NCBI GenBank assembly: GCA_949361645.1
Contig: OX442422.1
Location: forward strand, 1,288,580 to 1,352,579
DNA length: 64,000 bases
Direction of reading: 5' to 3'
Source of the DNA: Spongilla lacustris
Taxonomy: Eukaryota; Porifera; Demospongiae; Spongillida; Spongillidae
Part shown: one piece after another, positions 38,501 to 42,501 of the stretch
How the letters are laid out: each line of letters opens with the position of its first letter
How positions within the stretch are numbered: position 1 is the first letter of the stretch
Made by a program: the position numbers and the translations under genes
Notes under the pieces: generated by a model
The model's input: only the letters and a program-made list of their open reading frames with translations
What the model was told of the DNA's origin: nothing
Databases searched by the model: none

Positions 38501-41082
38501 GCATTTTGACAAAAACAACTTCGCTAGCTAAAAGTGGTGAGCAAAACTAAAAACACAAATGAAACTCACACCTGTTCCATGCCAATCATACACAATACGC
38601 AATTCTGCAACATTGTCATGGAAACGGTTTTGTTTTAATATAGCGATTACGTACTTATATCTTGGCGCGCGAGAACAGCTGCAAATTACGTATATTGGTT
38701 ACATGCTTTGTTTATATATCTGATACCTGAAGATGTATTGTCAGATTTTTCTACGATTTTTGGTGTAACTAGCGCTCTTTAAAACCTTTCCTATCTCGAG
38801 TTATATCCACCCATAAAGACGACGACTATGGACAAATTACGGTCTGGGAACGAGAACTACGAACTTTTTTTGTTCTCTTAAAGCAAACCGTCTGGCGACT
38901 TGAACAAAACATGAAAATGATCGTCTTTCCATTGTGGATCGATAGCAATAAAGAGCTACACTATCCGTTTCTCGGTTCGTGAGTTATACGCGGGACGCGT
39001 TTTTTAAATGATTTCATGATACGGCACAAATCCTTTATGAGAGTTACTGCCGTAACTCTCGATATTAAAATTACATGTAAAGGCGCTTATAAAACACTAT
39101 AATATAGTTTCTATTTTCTTTCTGCATTTTGTTGGTTGGTTGGGTTACATTTCGGTTTTGCATATTGGTTAAGTTAAGGCTATTATTGGTTGCACTGTAC
39201 TGCTTTAATGTGATCAAATTGTGTTTTCAAAGTTAAGCCTCTCTTATTAAATTATGCAATACACGTTTAAAAAACAACATCATTGTGTCATTAAGAATTG
39301 AATGTGACCCATTGCAGCGGCTAAGCATGCAAAACAGTTTTGCATACCATTATGTGACACTTTGTGGAATGGCACTGCCAAAATAGAAGAGTTTCAACAC
39401 TAAATTGCCTTCGGCTTTGTTTAAAGCTAAATGTTGATTGCCATAGGCGTTAATAATGATAATTGTAGATCACTTATTTCCTTAACGAAAACGAGTTAAT
39501 TTATTCGGAAGTTGTGGTTAAACATTATACTCAACTGGCTCTGTGCATTGCCAAAATCGATCAAAATAATATTACTTTTTATTCATCGTAGTACGTAGGG
39601 TCTGCTTACCCCCCCGCTGCCAAGCTGGTAGAGGAGGTTTTTGTTATTCAGTTTATTCCCTGTAGTCACTAGGGTACGCAAATTCAGCAGCTTTGCAAGC
39701 TATAAGGTGCTATTGCGAACAGGATCGAACTAGCTTTACTATGATCCTTAACGGCAACAAATCAATTCCTGTCGTTGTGGTTAAGGATGAACAGCATTTT
39801 CATTAACAAGCCACAAATCATATTCATACAAATATGTTGTTGAGGCCCGCGCAATTGCCTTAACTGCAACGACGCCTTAATGAAAAGCTATAGAGGCAAG
39901 GAGCAAAGCTCGTTATAGAAGAAATAATATATAGAGGGATTGAGAACGTATCACGAGCCCCATAAACTACAACGCCCAGAAGCTTGTTTTTAAGTAAAAG
40001 CGTAAAAAGGTGTTGTTTTTCCTGTTCGCCATAGCAGGCACAGAACCTCTCCAATTGAATATTTGGATATGGTCCTTTTGTGAAGTAGTTTAGCCTTTGT
40101 CATGTAAGCTAGTCACTAAATCTGACACTTTCTCGCAGCTATAGGTTCATATTATTGCTTCCAGGTATTTGTACAATACTTTACGACGTATACTATGTCA
40201 AAGGTGATGGTTTTCTTGCTGCATCTGCCCAGACACAGTACAATTCCTATAATGATAATTGCTATATTGCATACCCATGTACATGCGGTTGTGGGCTCAA
40301 GCAAAAGTGGGCCCTTTACAATCACTCTACATATTATCTCGGACATTATCAAGGAAAACTTGTACCTAGTTAAAGAGAAGTGAAGAACAGCAAAGGTATA
40401 GAAAAAAAAAAAAAAAAACAGCTAACCACTACAGTCCCAAGGCCAAACTCAGAATCCAGTCATGCTATTTTATATTACACCGAAGACACCGAGTCCAAGC
40501 TGTAGTAAGCTTTTGAATACAGAAATATCCAATACTCTTAGGAGGTGAAAAACGATTATGGGTAAAAACTTCTCTATTGAGAAAATGATATGTTGGATGT
40601 AGAAACTGCTATGGTGGGGTTTGATAGGATACTACAACAGCTATAGCAAATAAATAAGCTTAGTTGTAAAATATAGAACTGTTGTAGAATCCTTATACAT
40701 AAATGTATATGCATGTACCTCGTTCCTATTAATTTTTGATACAGCTGTTTCTGTGGCAACTTCTACAACAAATCTACCAGGAGAAAAGGCATACAAGAGC
40801 TGCTACTCTGATCTGAAGAAAGGCATTGCACAAGTAACAGATATGGAAACTCTTATCGCAGATCTCTATTCTGAGGAAATATTCACAGAAGATGAAAGAG
40901 ATCATCTTGAGGGACTCAAAGGCACAGACCAGACAAAACAATTATTGAAGATATTTGAGAAGCATCAAAAAGAAAAACCAGAGCTATTTTATGTTTTACT
41001 AAGGGTGCTTGAAAAGGAAAATGATGCATTAGCAAGGATGTTAAAAGAAAAGATTCGGAGCAAAGAAAATACTAGTACATAA
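1937..41082 (+). CDS. RNF213: RNF213/mysterin-like giant AAA+ protein with a C-terminal CARD, 3' portion (27 exons; 5' end outside the window)
   Basis: Exons: 1937-2061, 5450-5530, 5591-6967, 10227-10871, 10922-11146, 11724-12127, 13988-15185, 16384-17043, 17123-17479, 17864-17977, 18216-18542, 18595-18731, 19008-19221, 19302-19426, 19480-19836, 19887-20015, 20094-20116, 20174-20546, 20607-20732, 20785-20998, 27990-28226, 28278-28338, 28681-28797, 28856-29129, 29767-29855, 29909-30335, 40745-41082. Phases agree at every junction except 18731/19008. The family is a dynein-like AAA+ ATPase with six AAA units, of which AAA3 and AAA4 bind or hydrolyse ATP; vertebrate RNF213 acts in lipid-droplet biology and antimicrobial ubiquitylation. 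Seen here: AAA3 Walker B (LFLDE), AAA4 Walker A (GAPGSSKT) and Walker B (VFMDEAG), and the downstream blocks typical of RNF213. From Walker B of AAA4 onward the length is close to that of human RNF213. No RING or RZ finger is visible. Frame breaks near 18.69, 18.73 and 20.37 kb may be assembly errors. The last exon adds a CARD. Confidence 0.85.
2752..3549. mobile_element. foldback (long terminal inverted repeat) element, about 0.8 kb
   Basis: The ends read TGGGACAGTGTCC... and ...GGACACTGTCCCA, flanked on both sides by TA (2750-2751 and 3550-3551), as expected for Tc1/mariner-type target duplication. The arms (about 2752-3131 and 3188-3549) are near-perfect reverse complements separated by only about 55 bp. 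It has no transposase. The open frames at 3131-3415 and 3425-3619 are shadows of the palindrome. A related piece of the central region reappears inverted at about 32505-32590. Confidence 0.75.
4497..4604 (-). repeat. partial MITE related to the element nested at 42.5-43.3 kb
   Basis: The reverse complement matches the left part of the element at 42502-43327, including the terminal GGCAGCCTTAA and the block around CTTCTTGCGTGAGAT. The other end is not recognisable, so this is a fragment. Confidence 0.55.
5450..5530 (+). CDS. RNF213: RNF213-like exon 2 (AAA3 Walker B)
   Basis: 27 codons in phase 0 on both sides. It begins with LFLDEINTSSCLGLLKE: LFLDE is the AAA3 Walker B motif with its catalytic Asp-Glu, followed by the conserved INTS...KE...DR segment of RNF213. 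The downstream intron is only 60 bp (5531-5590, GTATCA...TTCCTAG). Confidence 0.9.
5591..6967 (+). CDS. RNF213: RNF213-like exon 3 (end of AAA3, complete AAA4 nucleotide-binding core)
   Basis: 459 codons, phase 0 to phase 0. It opens with AIPDNIFVIAACNPY, the sensor-I-like segment of AAA3. AAA4 follows: Walker A GAPGSSKT at 6293-6316 and Walker B VFMDEAG with Asp-Glu at 6533-6538, then VAISNQALD and NRAISL, all diagnostic of RNF213-type AAA4. The invariant Lys, Asp and Glu are present, so this AAA unit should be ATP-competent. It ends FLPK before GTAAGT. There is no stop or frame break in this long exon. Confidence 0.93.
8760..9115. repeat. CCTACTACTACCCC-type minisatellite interrupted by a small MITE
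   Basis: Degenerate copies of CCCTACTCCTCCCCTTACCTA flank an inserted element at 8863-9041. The two open frames here are repeat shadows. Confidence 0.6.
8863..9041. mobile_element. small MITE with GGGCGCCCCC termini and a 30-base G tract
   Basis: Terminal inverted repeat CATGGGCGCCCCCAG at the left and GGGGGTGCCCATG at the right. The inside holds an uninterrupted G run of about 30 bases near 8977-9006. Confidence 0.5.
9847..10135. repeat. large palindrome closing Helitron-like copy 1
   Basis: Arms of about 130 bp are reverse complements (for example TAAATATAGGACTATTTCG against its left partner) around a short loop near 9970-10010. The same palindrome family closes the copies at 27.54-27.83 and 37.78-38.06 kb. 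Open frames on both strands here are mirror images of each other and not genes. Confidence 0.85.
10227..10871 (+). CDS. RNF213: RNF213-like exon 4
   Basis: 215 codons, phase 0 to 0. Blocks such as TRVLVCSDMP, HTIVLAETEDIHESLYDLFNQ and PPPFLNRFEK align with the RNF213 region after the AAA4 core (human has equivalents with NLYESLYDALNQ and PLINRLEKH). Confidence 0.9.
10922..11146 (+). CDS. RNF213: RNF213-like exon 5
   Basis: 75 codons in phase 0, after a 50-bp intron (GTATGT...CTTATAG). The predicted helical segment runs from IEDFVTGLQKEK to GFRIQT. Confidence 0.8.
11147..11723 (+). repeat. intron 5 with an (ACAT)n microsatellite
   Basis: About 300 bp of nearly perfect ACAT/CATA tetranucleotide repeats (about 11370-11690), briefly broken at 11527-11540. 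All long open frames here (Tyr-Ile-His-Thr or Val-Cys-Met-Tyr repeats) are repeat artefacts. Confidence 0.95.
11724..12127 (+). CDS. RNF213: RNF213-like exon 6
   Basis: 134 codons plus two bases (phase 2 end, ...NNA then AG). Begins PSLDEIQSDCEYI after acceptor TTTGTAG. The phase-2 end splices in frame to 13988 (AG + T). The next acceptor downstream, at 12164, would give a stop after 10 codons and is rejected. Confidence 0.8.
12128..13987 (+). other. intron 6 (1.9 kb)
   Basis: Contains an open frame at 12570-12854 that I could not assign and several short frames near 13.4-13.7 kb in GC-richer DNA. Nothing joins in phase to the neighbouring exons. It may hold a transposon relic. Confidence 0.5.
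13988..15185 (+). CDS. RNF213: RNF213-like exon 7
   Basis: One base completing a codon plus 399 codons, ending in phase 0. It opens SPTKLLCYTRPSS, equivalent to the RNF213 segment KVLVTTHSRL. Further blocks (CVRVLKV; KLFVFILQFSSRF; GWNHIYLESI) match the AAA5/AAA6 region. The 1.2-kb frame is uninterrupted. Confidence 0.9.
15186..16383 (+). other. intron 7 (1.2 kb), nothing recognised
   Basis: AT-rich, with no Cys/His-rich frame that could be a missed RING exon. Exons 7 and 8 already join in phase 0. Confidence 0.6.
16384..17043 (+). CDS. RNF213: RNF213-like exon 8
   Basis: 220 codons, phase 0 to 0, from NETWKCLHICWVTMD to EFLSSPYK. By distance from the AAA4 Walker B, the RING of human RNF213 would fall near the end of this exon, but no CxxC...CxH...CxxC pattern is present. 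Confidence 0.85.
17123..17479 (+). CDS. RNF213: RNF213-like exon 9
   Basis: 119 codons, phase 0 to 0, beginning VYPNMAEMVKIFAVHL after a 79-bp intron and ending GLFNCE before GTAAGC. Probably part of the helical E3-shell region. Confidence 0.8.
17480..17863 (+). other. intron 9 (384 bp)
   Basis: Nothing recognised. A Cys-containing frame at 17549-17743 does not have RING spacing and is not flanked by usable splice sites in phase. Confidence 0.6.
17864..17977 (+). CDS. RNF213: RNF213-like exon 10
   Basis: 38 codons in phase 0, from RRLHVAKVLLETPN to IMKTPP, bounded by TTTATGTAG and GTAAGT. Confidence 0.7.
18216..18542 (+). CDS. RNF213: RNF213-like exon 11
   Basis: 109 codons, phase 0 to 0, beginning EIKKENRDKILLFIEL after acceptor CACTCAG and ending AKNELE before GTAAGT. 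Confidence 0.8.
18595..18731 (+). CDS. RNF213: RNF213-like exon 12 (frame break)
   Basis: After a 52-bp intron the frame reads NYTPSLKSHPYVSALFGK...NKAMHDQMNLN and hits TGA at 18709-18711. The -1 frame then reads SDESQLIIIANEW up to donor GTAAGC, which looks like the true continuation. Restoring the frame needs one extra base near 18690. The junction to the next exon is also one base short (TG + ACA). Both look like single-base deletions, one beside a G pair, typical of long-read consensus errors. Confidence 0.65.
19008..19221 (+). CDS. RNF213: RNF213-like exon 13
   Basis: 71 codons plus one base. Begins TSGGKKLSKSFDKSELS after TATTAG and ends AGKKE + G before GTGAGC. Confidence 0.8.
19302..19426 (+). 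CDS. RNF213: RNF213-like exon 14
   Basis: 41 codons after a phase-1 intron: FHHLLAMLVATIMRCPPK to FMTGFM. The RNF213 family has a comparable LLxLLxALATRCPxx segment here. Confidence 0.8.
19480..19836 (+). CDS. RNF213: RNF213-like exon 15
   Basis: 119 codons, phase 0 to 0, after a 53-bp intron. EAGIKINAKPFHYDC... then TLPSLYSLLWTNIGAF, a pattern found in the C-terminal part of RNF213 proteins. Confidence 0.85.
19887..20015 (+). CDS. RNF213: RNF213-like exon 16
   Basis: 43 codons in phase 0 from ISLNAPNGAPIKATYQ to LKAAESE, with a 50-bp intron upstream. Confidence 0.75.
20094..20116 (+). CDS. RNF213: RNF213-like micro-exon 17 (23 nt)
   Basis: Only 23 nt (VSLLSNA plus two bases), bounded by TTCAAAG and GTAATA. 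It is needed to link phase-0 exon 16 to exon 18, which starts with one base of a split codon: AG + G then gives RLLKKNYPAYY. Without it the flanking exons do not join in frame. Confidence 0.6.
20174..20546 (+). CDS. RNF213: RNF213-like exon 18 (frame break)
   Basis: The first part reads LLKKNYPAYYSTDE...LLLYFYQWLHKDLM and then TAA at 20370-20372. Right at that point another frame continues YVITKEDAREHTIKEL... to the donor GTATGC. The two halves are continuous in RNF213-like sense, so a single-base deletion near 20365 is implied. Confidence 0.75.
20607..20732 (+). CDS. RNF213: RNF213-like exon 19
   Basis: Phase-1 start (G + AA), EKYNQYVTILGGMIGEG to KISYFLS plus one base. The upstream intron is 60 bp. 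Confidence 0.8.
20785..20998 (+). CDS. RNF213: RNF213-like exon 20
   Basis: Two bases plus 70 codons plus two bases. IVNRHNTFINALYHKV resembles the conserved HNxFI segment of the RNF213 C-terminal region. Ends TTEHHCIVHNSTT + AG before GTAGGG. Confidence 0.8.
21727..21810. repeat. GT then G-rich (G/A) tract
   Basis: A (GT)n start followed by about 70 bases of G runs of 5-12 broken by single A. A potential G-quadruplex former. The six-frame open frames here are artefacts. Confidence 0.9.
21811..22400. repeat. tandem duplication, 205-bp unit around a 180-bp G/A tract
   Basis: Segment 21811-22015 (starting GGCCTTGCGTGTGGCC and ending CTGCTTCTGCAGCGC) recurs essentially identically at 22196-22400, exactly 385 bp downstream. 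Between them, 22016-22195 is pure G with isolated A. A recent duplication or a slipped assembly join would both give this. Confidence 0.9.
22401..23340. other. intronic DNA, transposon-like debris
   Basis: No coding signal. GCCACTG-type ends at about 22975 and 23250 resemble hAT-like termini but I cannot pair them securely. Confidence 0.35.
23341..23610. repeat. three long G homopolymers with TTGCGATTGGCCAAA motifs
   Basis: G runs at about 23349-23367, 23399-23422 and 23596-23607, interspersed with GATTGGCCAAA motifs also seen near 21.7 kb and, inverted, near 45.15-45.2 kb, suggesting one dispersed repeat family. Confidence 0.7.
23961..25463. mobile_element. foldback Tc1/mariner-like element (1.5 kb) with 0.6-kb inverted arms
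   Basis: Ends TACAGTGGAAACCATC and its reverse complement, flanked by TA on both sides (23959-23960 and 25464-25465). Arms 23961-24565 and 24859-25463 are near-identical inverted copies of about 605 bp. The 293-bp centre (24566-24858) encodes no recognisable transposase. CAGTGG-type ends with a TA duplication point to Tc1/mariner mobilisation in trans. Confidence 0.85.
25466..26150 (+). pseudogene. degenerate C-terminus of a non-LTR retrotransposon ORF (endonuclease-like end)
   Basis: Frame-broken coding DNA. First CPVCSQKALDPLGNHATTC (a CCHC-type knuckle) and GDVV, then in another frame GLTDDNICSRPADVLVTRWEK, AALDITVISPLIPAIL, AAVAADSCKHVANN, then a stop at 25981-25983, then QETFSRLASLFA and LNLTLTRSVARAI. 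This order (CCHC, RPADV, DITV) is the C-terminal end of a multicopy reverse-transcriptase protein family in sponges and cnidarians. That assignment is from memory of the family. The reverse transcriptase itself is absent. Confidence 0.65.
26280..26297. repeat. short G homopolymer
   Basis: About 17 G with one A near the start, in intronic DNA. Confidence 0.8.
27221..27406 (+). pseudogene. broken Arg/Lys/Glu-rich ORF carried by Helitron-like copy A
   Basis: Homologous to the 92-codon frame of copy B. Blocks YRANLESNRAYKRWRQEKNS and RRYELNSDEKRSSKR are recognisable. Basic, repetitive N-terminal regions like this occur in Helitron-encoded proteins. No Rep or helicase motifs are present. Confidence 0.5.
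27544..27826. repeat. large palindrome closing Helitron-like copy A
   Basis: Arms of about 127 bp with a 29-base loop (ACTGTATAGAACGTC...). Nearly perfect pairing. Confidence 0.9.
27990..28226 (+). CDS. RNF213: RNF213-like exon 21 (ends at a GC donor)
   Basis: One base completing a codon, 78 codons, and two bases. VCGIDSLVQLVRSRNSS... to DHCMDPA. The only donor that keeps the frame is AG|GCAAGT, a GC-AG intron. The nearby GT sites lead to stops. Confidence 0.75.
28278..28338 (+). CDS. RNF213: RNF213-like exon 22
   Basis: One base plus 20 codons (ALGSSDDINDLRCTLPAELK), ending in phase 0 at GTACTT. The upstream intron is 51 bp. Confidence 0.7.
28681..28797 (+). CDS. RNF213: RNF213-like exon 23
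   Basis: 39 codons, phase 0 to 0, ATLNKDDERTFEIEF to ILGHLRQ, bounded by CCCTGCAG and GTATGG. Confidence 0.7.
28856..29129 (+). CDS. RNF213: RNF213-like exon 24
   Basis: 91 codons plus one base. ETSIRQLDKTVLVCKFLDG to IPSLWK + G. The upstream intron is 58 bp. Confidence 0.75.
29130..29766 (+). other. intron 24 (637 bp), nothing recognised
   Basis: AT-rich. A TATAAAGCGCCTTGAG motif at about 29492-29508 resembles a common MITE end but has no partner. Confidence 0.5.
29767..29855 (+). CDS. RNF213: RNF213-like exon 25
   Basis: Two bases plus 29 codons: GDISNLRKELESMTEVLD to TASLE, likely a coiled helix, ending in phase 0. Confidence 0.65.
29909..30335 (+). CDS. RNF213: RNF213-like exon 26
   Basis: 142 codons plus one base (phase 1, ...AAA G before GTATGA). 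TPLMQYLNELQMIDDND to IQPNEAK. The frame is open throughout, including an AT-rich stretch at about 30034-30101 that looks intron-like but offers no in-frame splice pair, so I leave it in. The phase-1 end fits the CARD exon at 40745. Confidence 0.65.
30510..31432 (+). mobile_element. hAT-family non-autonomous element, copy E (degraded)
   Basis: The left end GATGTGTAACCTCCCC and the right end GATATCCGGTTACACAC match copies C and D. The flanking TCAGTAA (30503-30509 and 31433-31439) is a 7-base remnant of the 8-bp target duplication. The interior (about 30690-31320) is related to the Mutator-like element at 44.25-45.03 kb, truncated at its right end: a nested insertion. Confidence 0.75.
30700..31322 (+). 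mobile_element. truncated copy of the 44.2-kb Mutator-like element, nested in hAT copy E
   Basis: Shares GGAAACCGCCGCGTAACG, GTATGATACAACT, GGATGTTTCTTACAGAAAGG and further blocks with 44275-44880 at high identity, but lacks the right terminal repeat. The open frame at 31002-31193 belongs to this repeat and is not an exon. Confidence 0.75.
31480..31772. mobile_element. small palindromic MITE
   Basis: Imperfect inverted arms, about 31483-31562 (with ATCAAATTAAATAGTAATGAC) and 31668-31770 (with its reverse complement), separated by about 105 bp. Confidence 0.6.
31773..33132. other. intronic DNA, fragments only
   Basis: Includes an inverted fragment of the 2.75-kb foldback family at about 32505-32590 and a 13-bp-stem hairpin at 32947-32986 (TGGTTTTTGAACA ... 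TGTTCAAAAACCA). The open frames at 32.1-32.5 kb have no recognisable content. Confidence 0.4.
34075..34995. mobile_element. CAGTGGCGGAT-type MITE (hAT-like ends)
   Basis: Left end CAGGGGCGGATGCAGGATTTT and right end TGTATCCGCCACTG form an inverted repeat, each followed inward by a G/C-rich run and GGTTCC/GGAACA. GAAAG flanks both sides. The CGCGCGCGAAGCGCGCG palindrome at 34141-34157 is internal. Confidence 0.65.
35369..36110 (+). pseudogene. transposon integrase core (DDE type) relic
   Basis: The frame from 35369 reads IFREFGCPKIVQSDNGKEF, holding the second catalytic Asp (SDNG). After a stop and frame shifts, IIHGRRYLPPSQGQVERLN (about 35506-35562) holds the catalytic Glu motif (GQVERLN). 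This order is diagnostic of retroviral-type rve integrases as found in Ginger transposons, KRBA2-like genes and Ty3 elements. Downstream, ESIQHINKETINDA (about 35771) and LFSGVTPF (about 36053) look like further fragments. Several stops: non-functional. Confidence 0.75.
36640..37680. repeat. diverged tandem repeat units with CCTTAAC...GTTAAGG hairpins
   Basis: The block TTGGTTCCTTAACGACAACATA ... AAAGTGATGGATTAT ... GCATG(G/A)C...CAAAATCATA at 36700-36960 recurs at 37410-37635, with an inverted partial copy at about 37050-37220. Confidence 0.55.
37778..39063 (-). mobile_element. Helitron-like element, copy B (1.29 kb, inverted relative to copy A)
   Basis: A reverse-complement sister of 26509-27826. 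The palindrome (37778-38056) is at its left and the GAGAGTTAC...GTAACTCTCGAT start is at 39063. It carries the intact 92-codon basic ORF. Host bases again fit an A/T insertion site. Confidence 0.55.
38226..38504 (-). CDS. Arg/Lys/Glu-rich protein carried by Helitron-like copy B
   Basis: 92 codons from ATG at 38504 (MPLRLRKRKAKRREEY...) to a stop. Imperfect internal repeats (RYDADAEQRRASAR, KRRYELNSDEKRASK) of about 15-20 residues, very basic. Similar arginine-rich repeats lie at the N-terminus of Helitron proteins, by recollection. No catalytic domain. It may be a leftover of an autonomous parent, and expression is unknown. Confidence 0.5.
   Translation of the reverse strand: MPLRLRKRKAKRREEYLLNRDYELESSRVRYDADAEQRRASARDMYKANLESNQASKRWQQEKNSVASKKRRYELNSDEKRASKWESLAREY
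39064..40744. other. intronic DNA before the CARD exon
   Basis: Nothing coding recognised. Contains part of the repeat family above, a short C run at 39610 and an A homopolymer near 40402-40418. Confidence 0.5.
40745..41082 (+). CDS. C-terminal CARD-domain exon (RNF213-like exon 27, or last exon of a separate gene)
   Basis: Acceptor TTGATACAG before 40745, stop TAA at 41080-41082. Two bases complete a codon, matching the phase-1 end of exon 26 (G + CT = Ala). The protein (112 residues) has the CARD pattern: KSCYSDLKKGIAQVTDMETLI, LYSEEIFTEDERDHLEGL, TKQLLKIFEKHQKEKPELFY and VLLRVLEKENDALARML, i.e. amphipathic helices with hydrophobic positions as in caspase-recruitment domains. CARDs mediate homotypic assembly in innate immune and cell-death signalling. 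A DED or Death fold is less likely. Confidence 0.75.
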
Positions 41083-41288
41083 TCAAGAATAGAAGAGTAT
41101 TCAGTTAGTATTTAGACTAGTCAACGTTCATTTATGTGTAAATGTGGTATCACTAACTTGCATTGTGATGGTATTCAGTGTATTATAGGTTACATGTACA
41201 AAGAGTTTACAATGTGGTTTCATCACTGAGAATTACTGCATGCGTAGAACTTGAGGGGAGTTATAATGCACGTAATTATTAATTTTAT

Positions 41289-41294
41289 AATAAA
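41289..41294 (+). promoter_or_regulatory. candidate polyadenylation signal AATAAA
   Basis: AATAAA about 210 bp after the CARD stop codon, in AT-rich DNA. Position and motif fit a 3' end for the gene. Confidence 0.45.
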
Positions 41295-41315
41295 ATTAAA
41301 CTAATACTATTATAG

Positions 41316-41424
41316 ATCCAGTGTGAAATATGACCTGTGTTTAGATCCTGAAAAGAAGCTGGCATCAGCAATTGCATGTGCACAGGACAGGCTAAACAAT
41401 GATACTATGCTAGAATTATTGTGA
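41316..41424 (+). other. exon-like coding fragment downstream of the CARD exon
   Basis: After ACTATTATAG an open frame reads SVKYDLCLDPEKKLASAIA...NDTMLELL and then stops. The composition is protein-like. It needs a phase-2 upstream exon, which neither exon 26 nor the CARD exon provides, so it is a relic or belongs to another transcript. Confidence 0.3.
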
Positions 41425-41794
41425 AGTCCAAACCACTACCAGCTATTTAACTCTCACCAACATTCAATATTGCTGGAACTTTAGAAACTTTTAATAAAAG
41501 AGTGCAGCACTTACTTGATACATTATACCAATCTCAATGGAGACTTTATTGCATCAGGTAGTAGGGTGTGTAACCTCCCCTGAATAATGAAAATCGATTT
41601 TTCCGAATACTTTTAAAACACTAATCGATTTTTCAGGTTTTTCTGGATCTGAAAATCGATTTTTCCGAATACTTGATAAAAGAAAATCGATTTTTCTGAA
41701 TAGGTTTTGACAATTTGCCAGCCGAATACCTAGGTTATTCAGGTTTTCTGCTCACTGAGCCACCTAAATGTACACAACACACATTCACACCAGT

Positions 41795-42125
41795 GACCCA
41801 CATCACACCAGATACCCTCAGCACACAAACACACCTACCCCCATCACACCAGATGCCCTCAGCACACAAACACACCTACCACATTACACCAGAAGCCTTC
41901 AGCACACAAACACACCTACCCCCATCACACCAGAAGCCTTAAGCACACAAACACACCTACCCCCATCACACCAGATAGCCTCATGAGGCACACAACCATA
42001 GCTATCCCCATCACACCAGACACCCTACTACAACTAACCACATTACACCAGATCAGTACCCTCAGCATGCACCCATAGCTACCCCACATCACACCAGATG
42101 CACTCAGCACACTACCACAGCTACC
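41795..42125 (+). repeat. 41-bp minisatellite inside hAT copy C
   Basis: About eight degenerate units of the type CACACCAGATGCCCTCAGCA / CACAAACACACCTACCCCCAT. The same satellite, inverted, is in copy D, so it was part of the ancestral element. Open frames here are artefacts. Confidence 0.85.
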
Positions 42126-42501
42126 TACATAGGCCTAAATCGCTTGGCCTAACCACATACCTAGTTGGGCGTGTCCCGACCTAAGTTAGCGTGGCCACGC
42201 TGAGGTCTACCTACAGATGTACACATCGCACTTGATGCCAAAAGAATAGAACCACAGATGACGCTTACGCACCACCGGCCAGCCATGCAGCCTCCATGTC
42301 TAAATAATCTATGATACTAGTAGCCTAACTAAGTAGGCCTAAGTACGATCGCGGCAATATCAGCTCAGAGAGATTGATGCAAGAAACCACCTAATTCGAA
42401 ATGCACTAAGCGAACTAACTTTGATCTGTAGCTGGAGCTGTCCGTCGTCATGACACGTGACGAGGGAGATCTCTTTTGGCTACATGTAGTTCGAATTACT
42501 G

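Larger units (their letters stand above)
33133..39892. mobile_element. possible Ginger-like DNA transposon relic (about 6.7 kb)
   Basis: About 40 bp at 33135-33175 (TTTTCATTAAGGCATCG...GTTAAGGCAATTG) is repeated in inverted orientation at about 39852-39892. Between them are several internal copies of CCTTAAC...GTTAAGG hairpins (near 36707, 37414, 39478, 39746), which could be sub-terminal transposase-binding repeats, and a retroviral-type integrase core relic (35.37 kb). Ginger transposons use such an integrase with inverted termini. No clear target duplication was found, so this is an inference. It is interrupted by the elements at 34.07 and 37.78 kb. Confidence 0.35.
30336..40744 (+). other. 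intron 26 (10.4 kb), transposon-rich
   Basis: Contains hAT copy E with a nested truncated MULE, a palindrome at 31.48-31.77 kb, a possible 6.7-kb Ginger-like transposon, a hAT-like MITE and Helitron-like copy B. It ends at TTGATACAG before the CARD exon. A transcript boundary inside it cannot be excluded from sequence alone. Confidence 0.5.
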
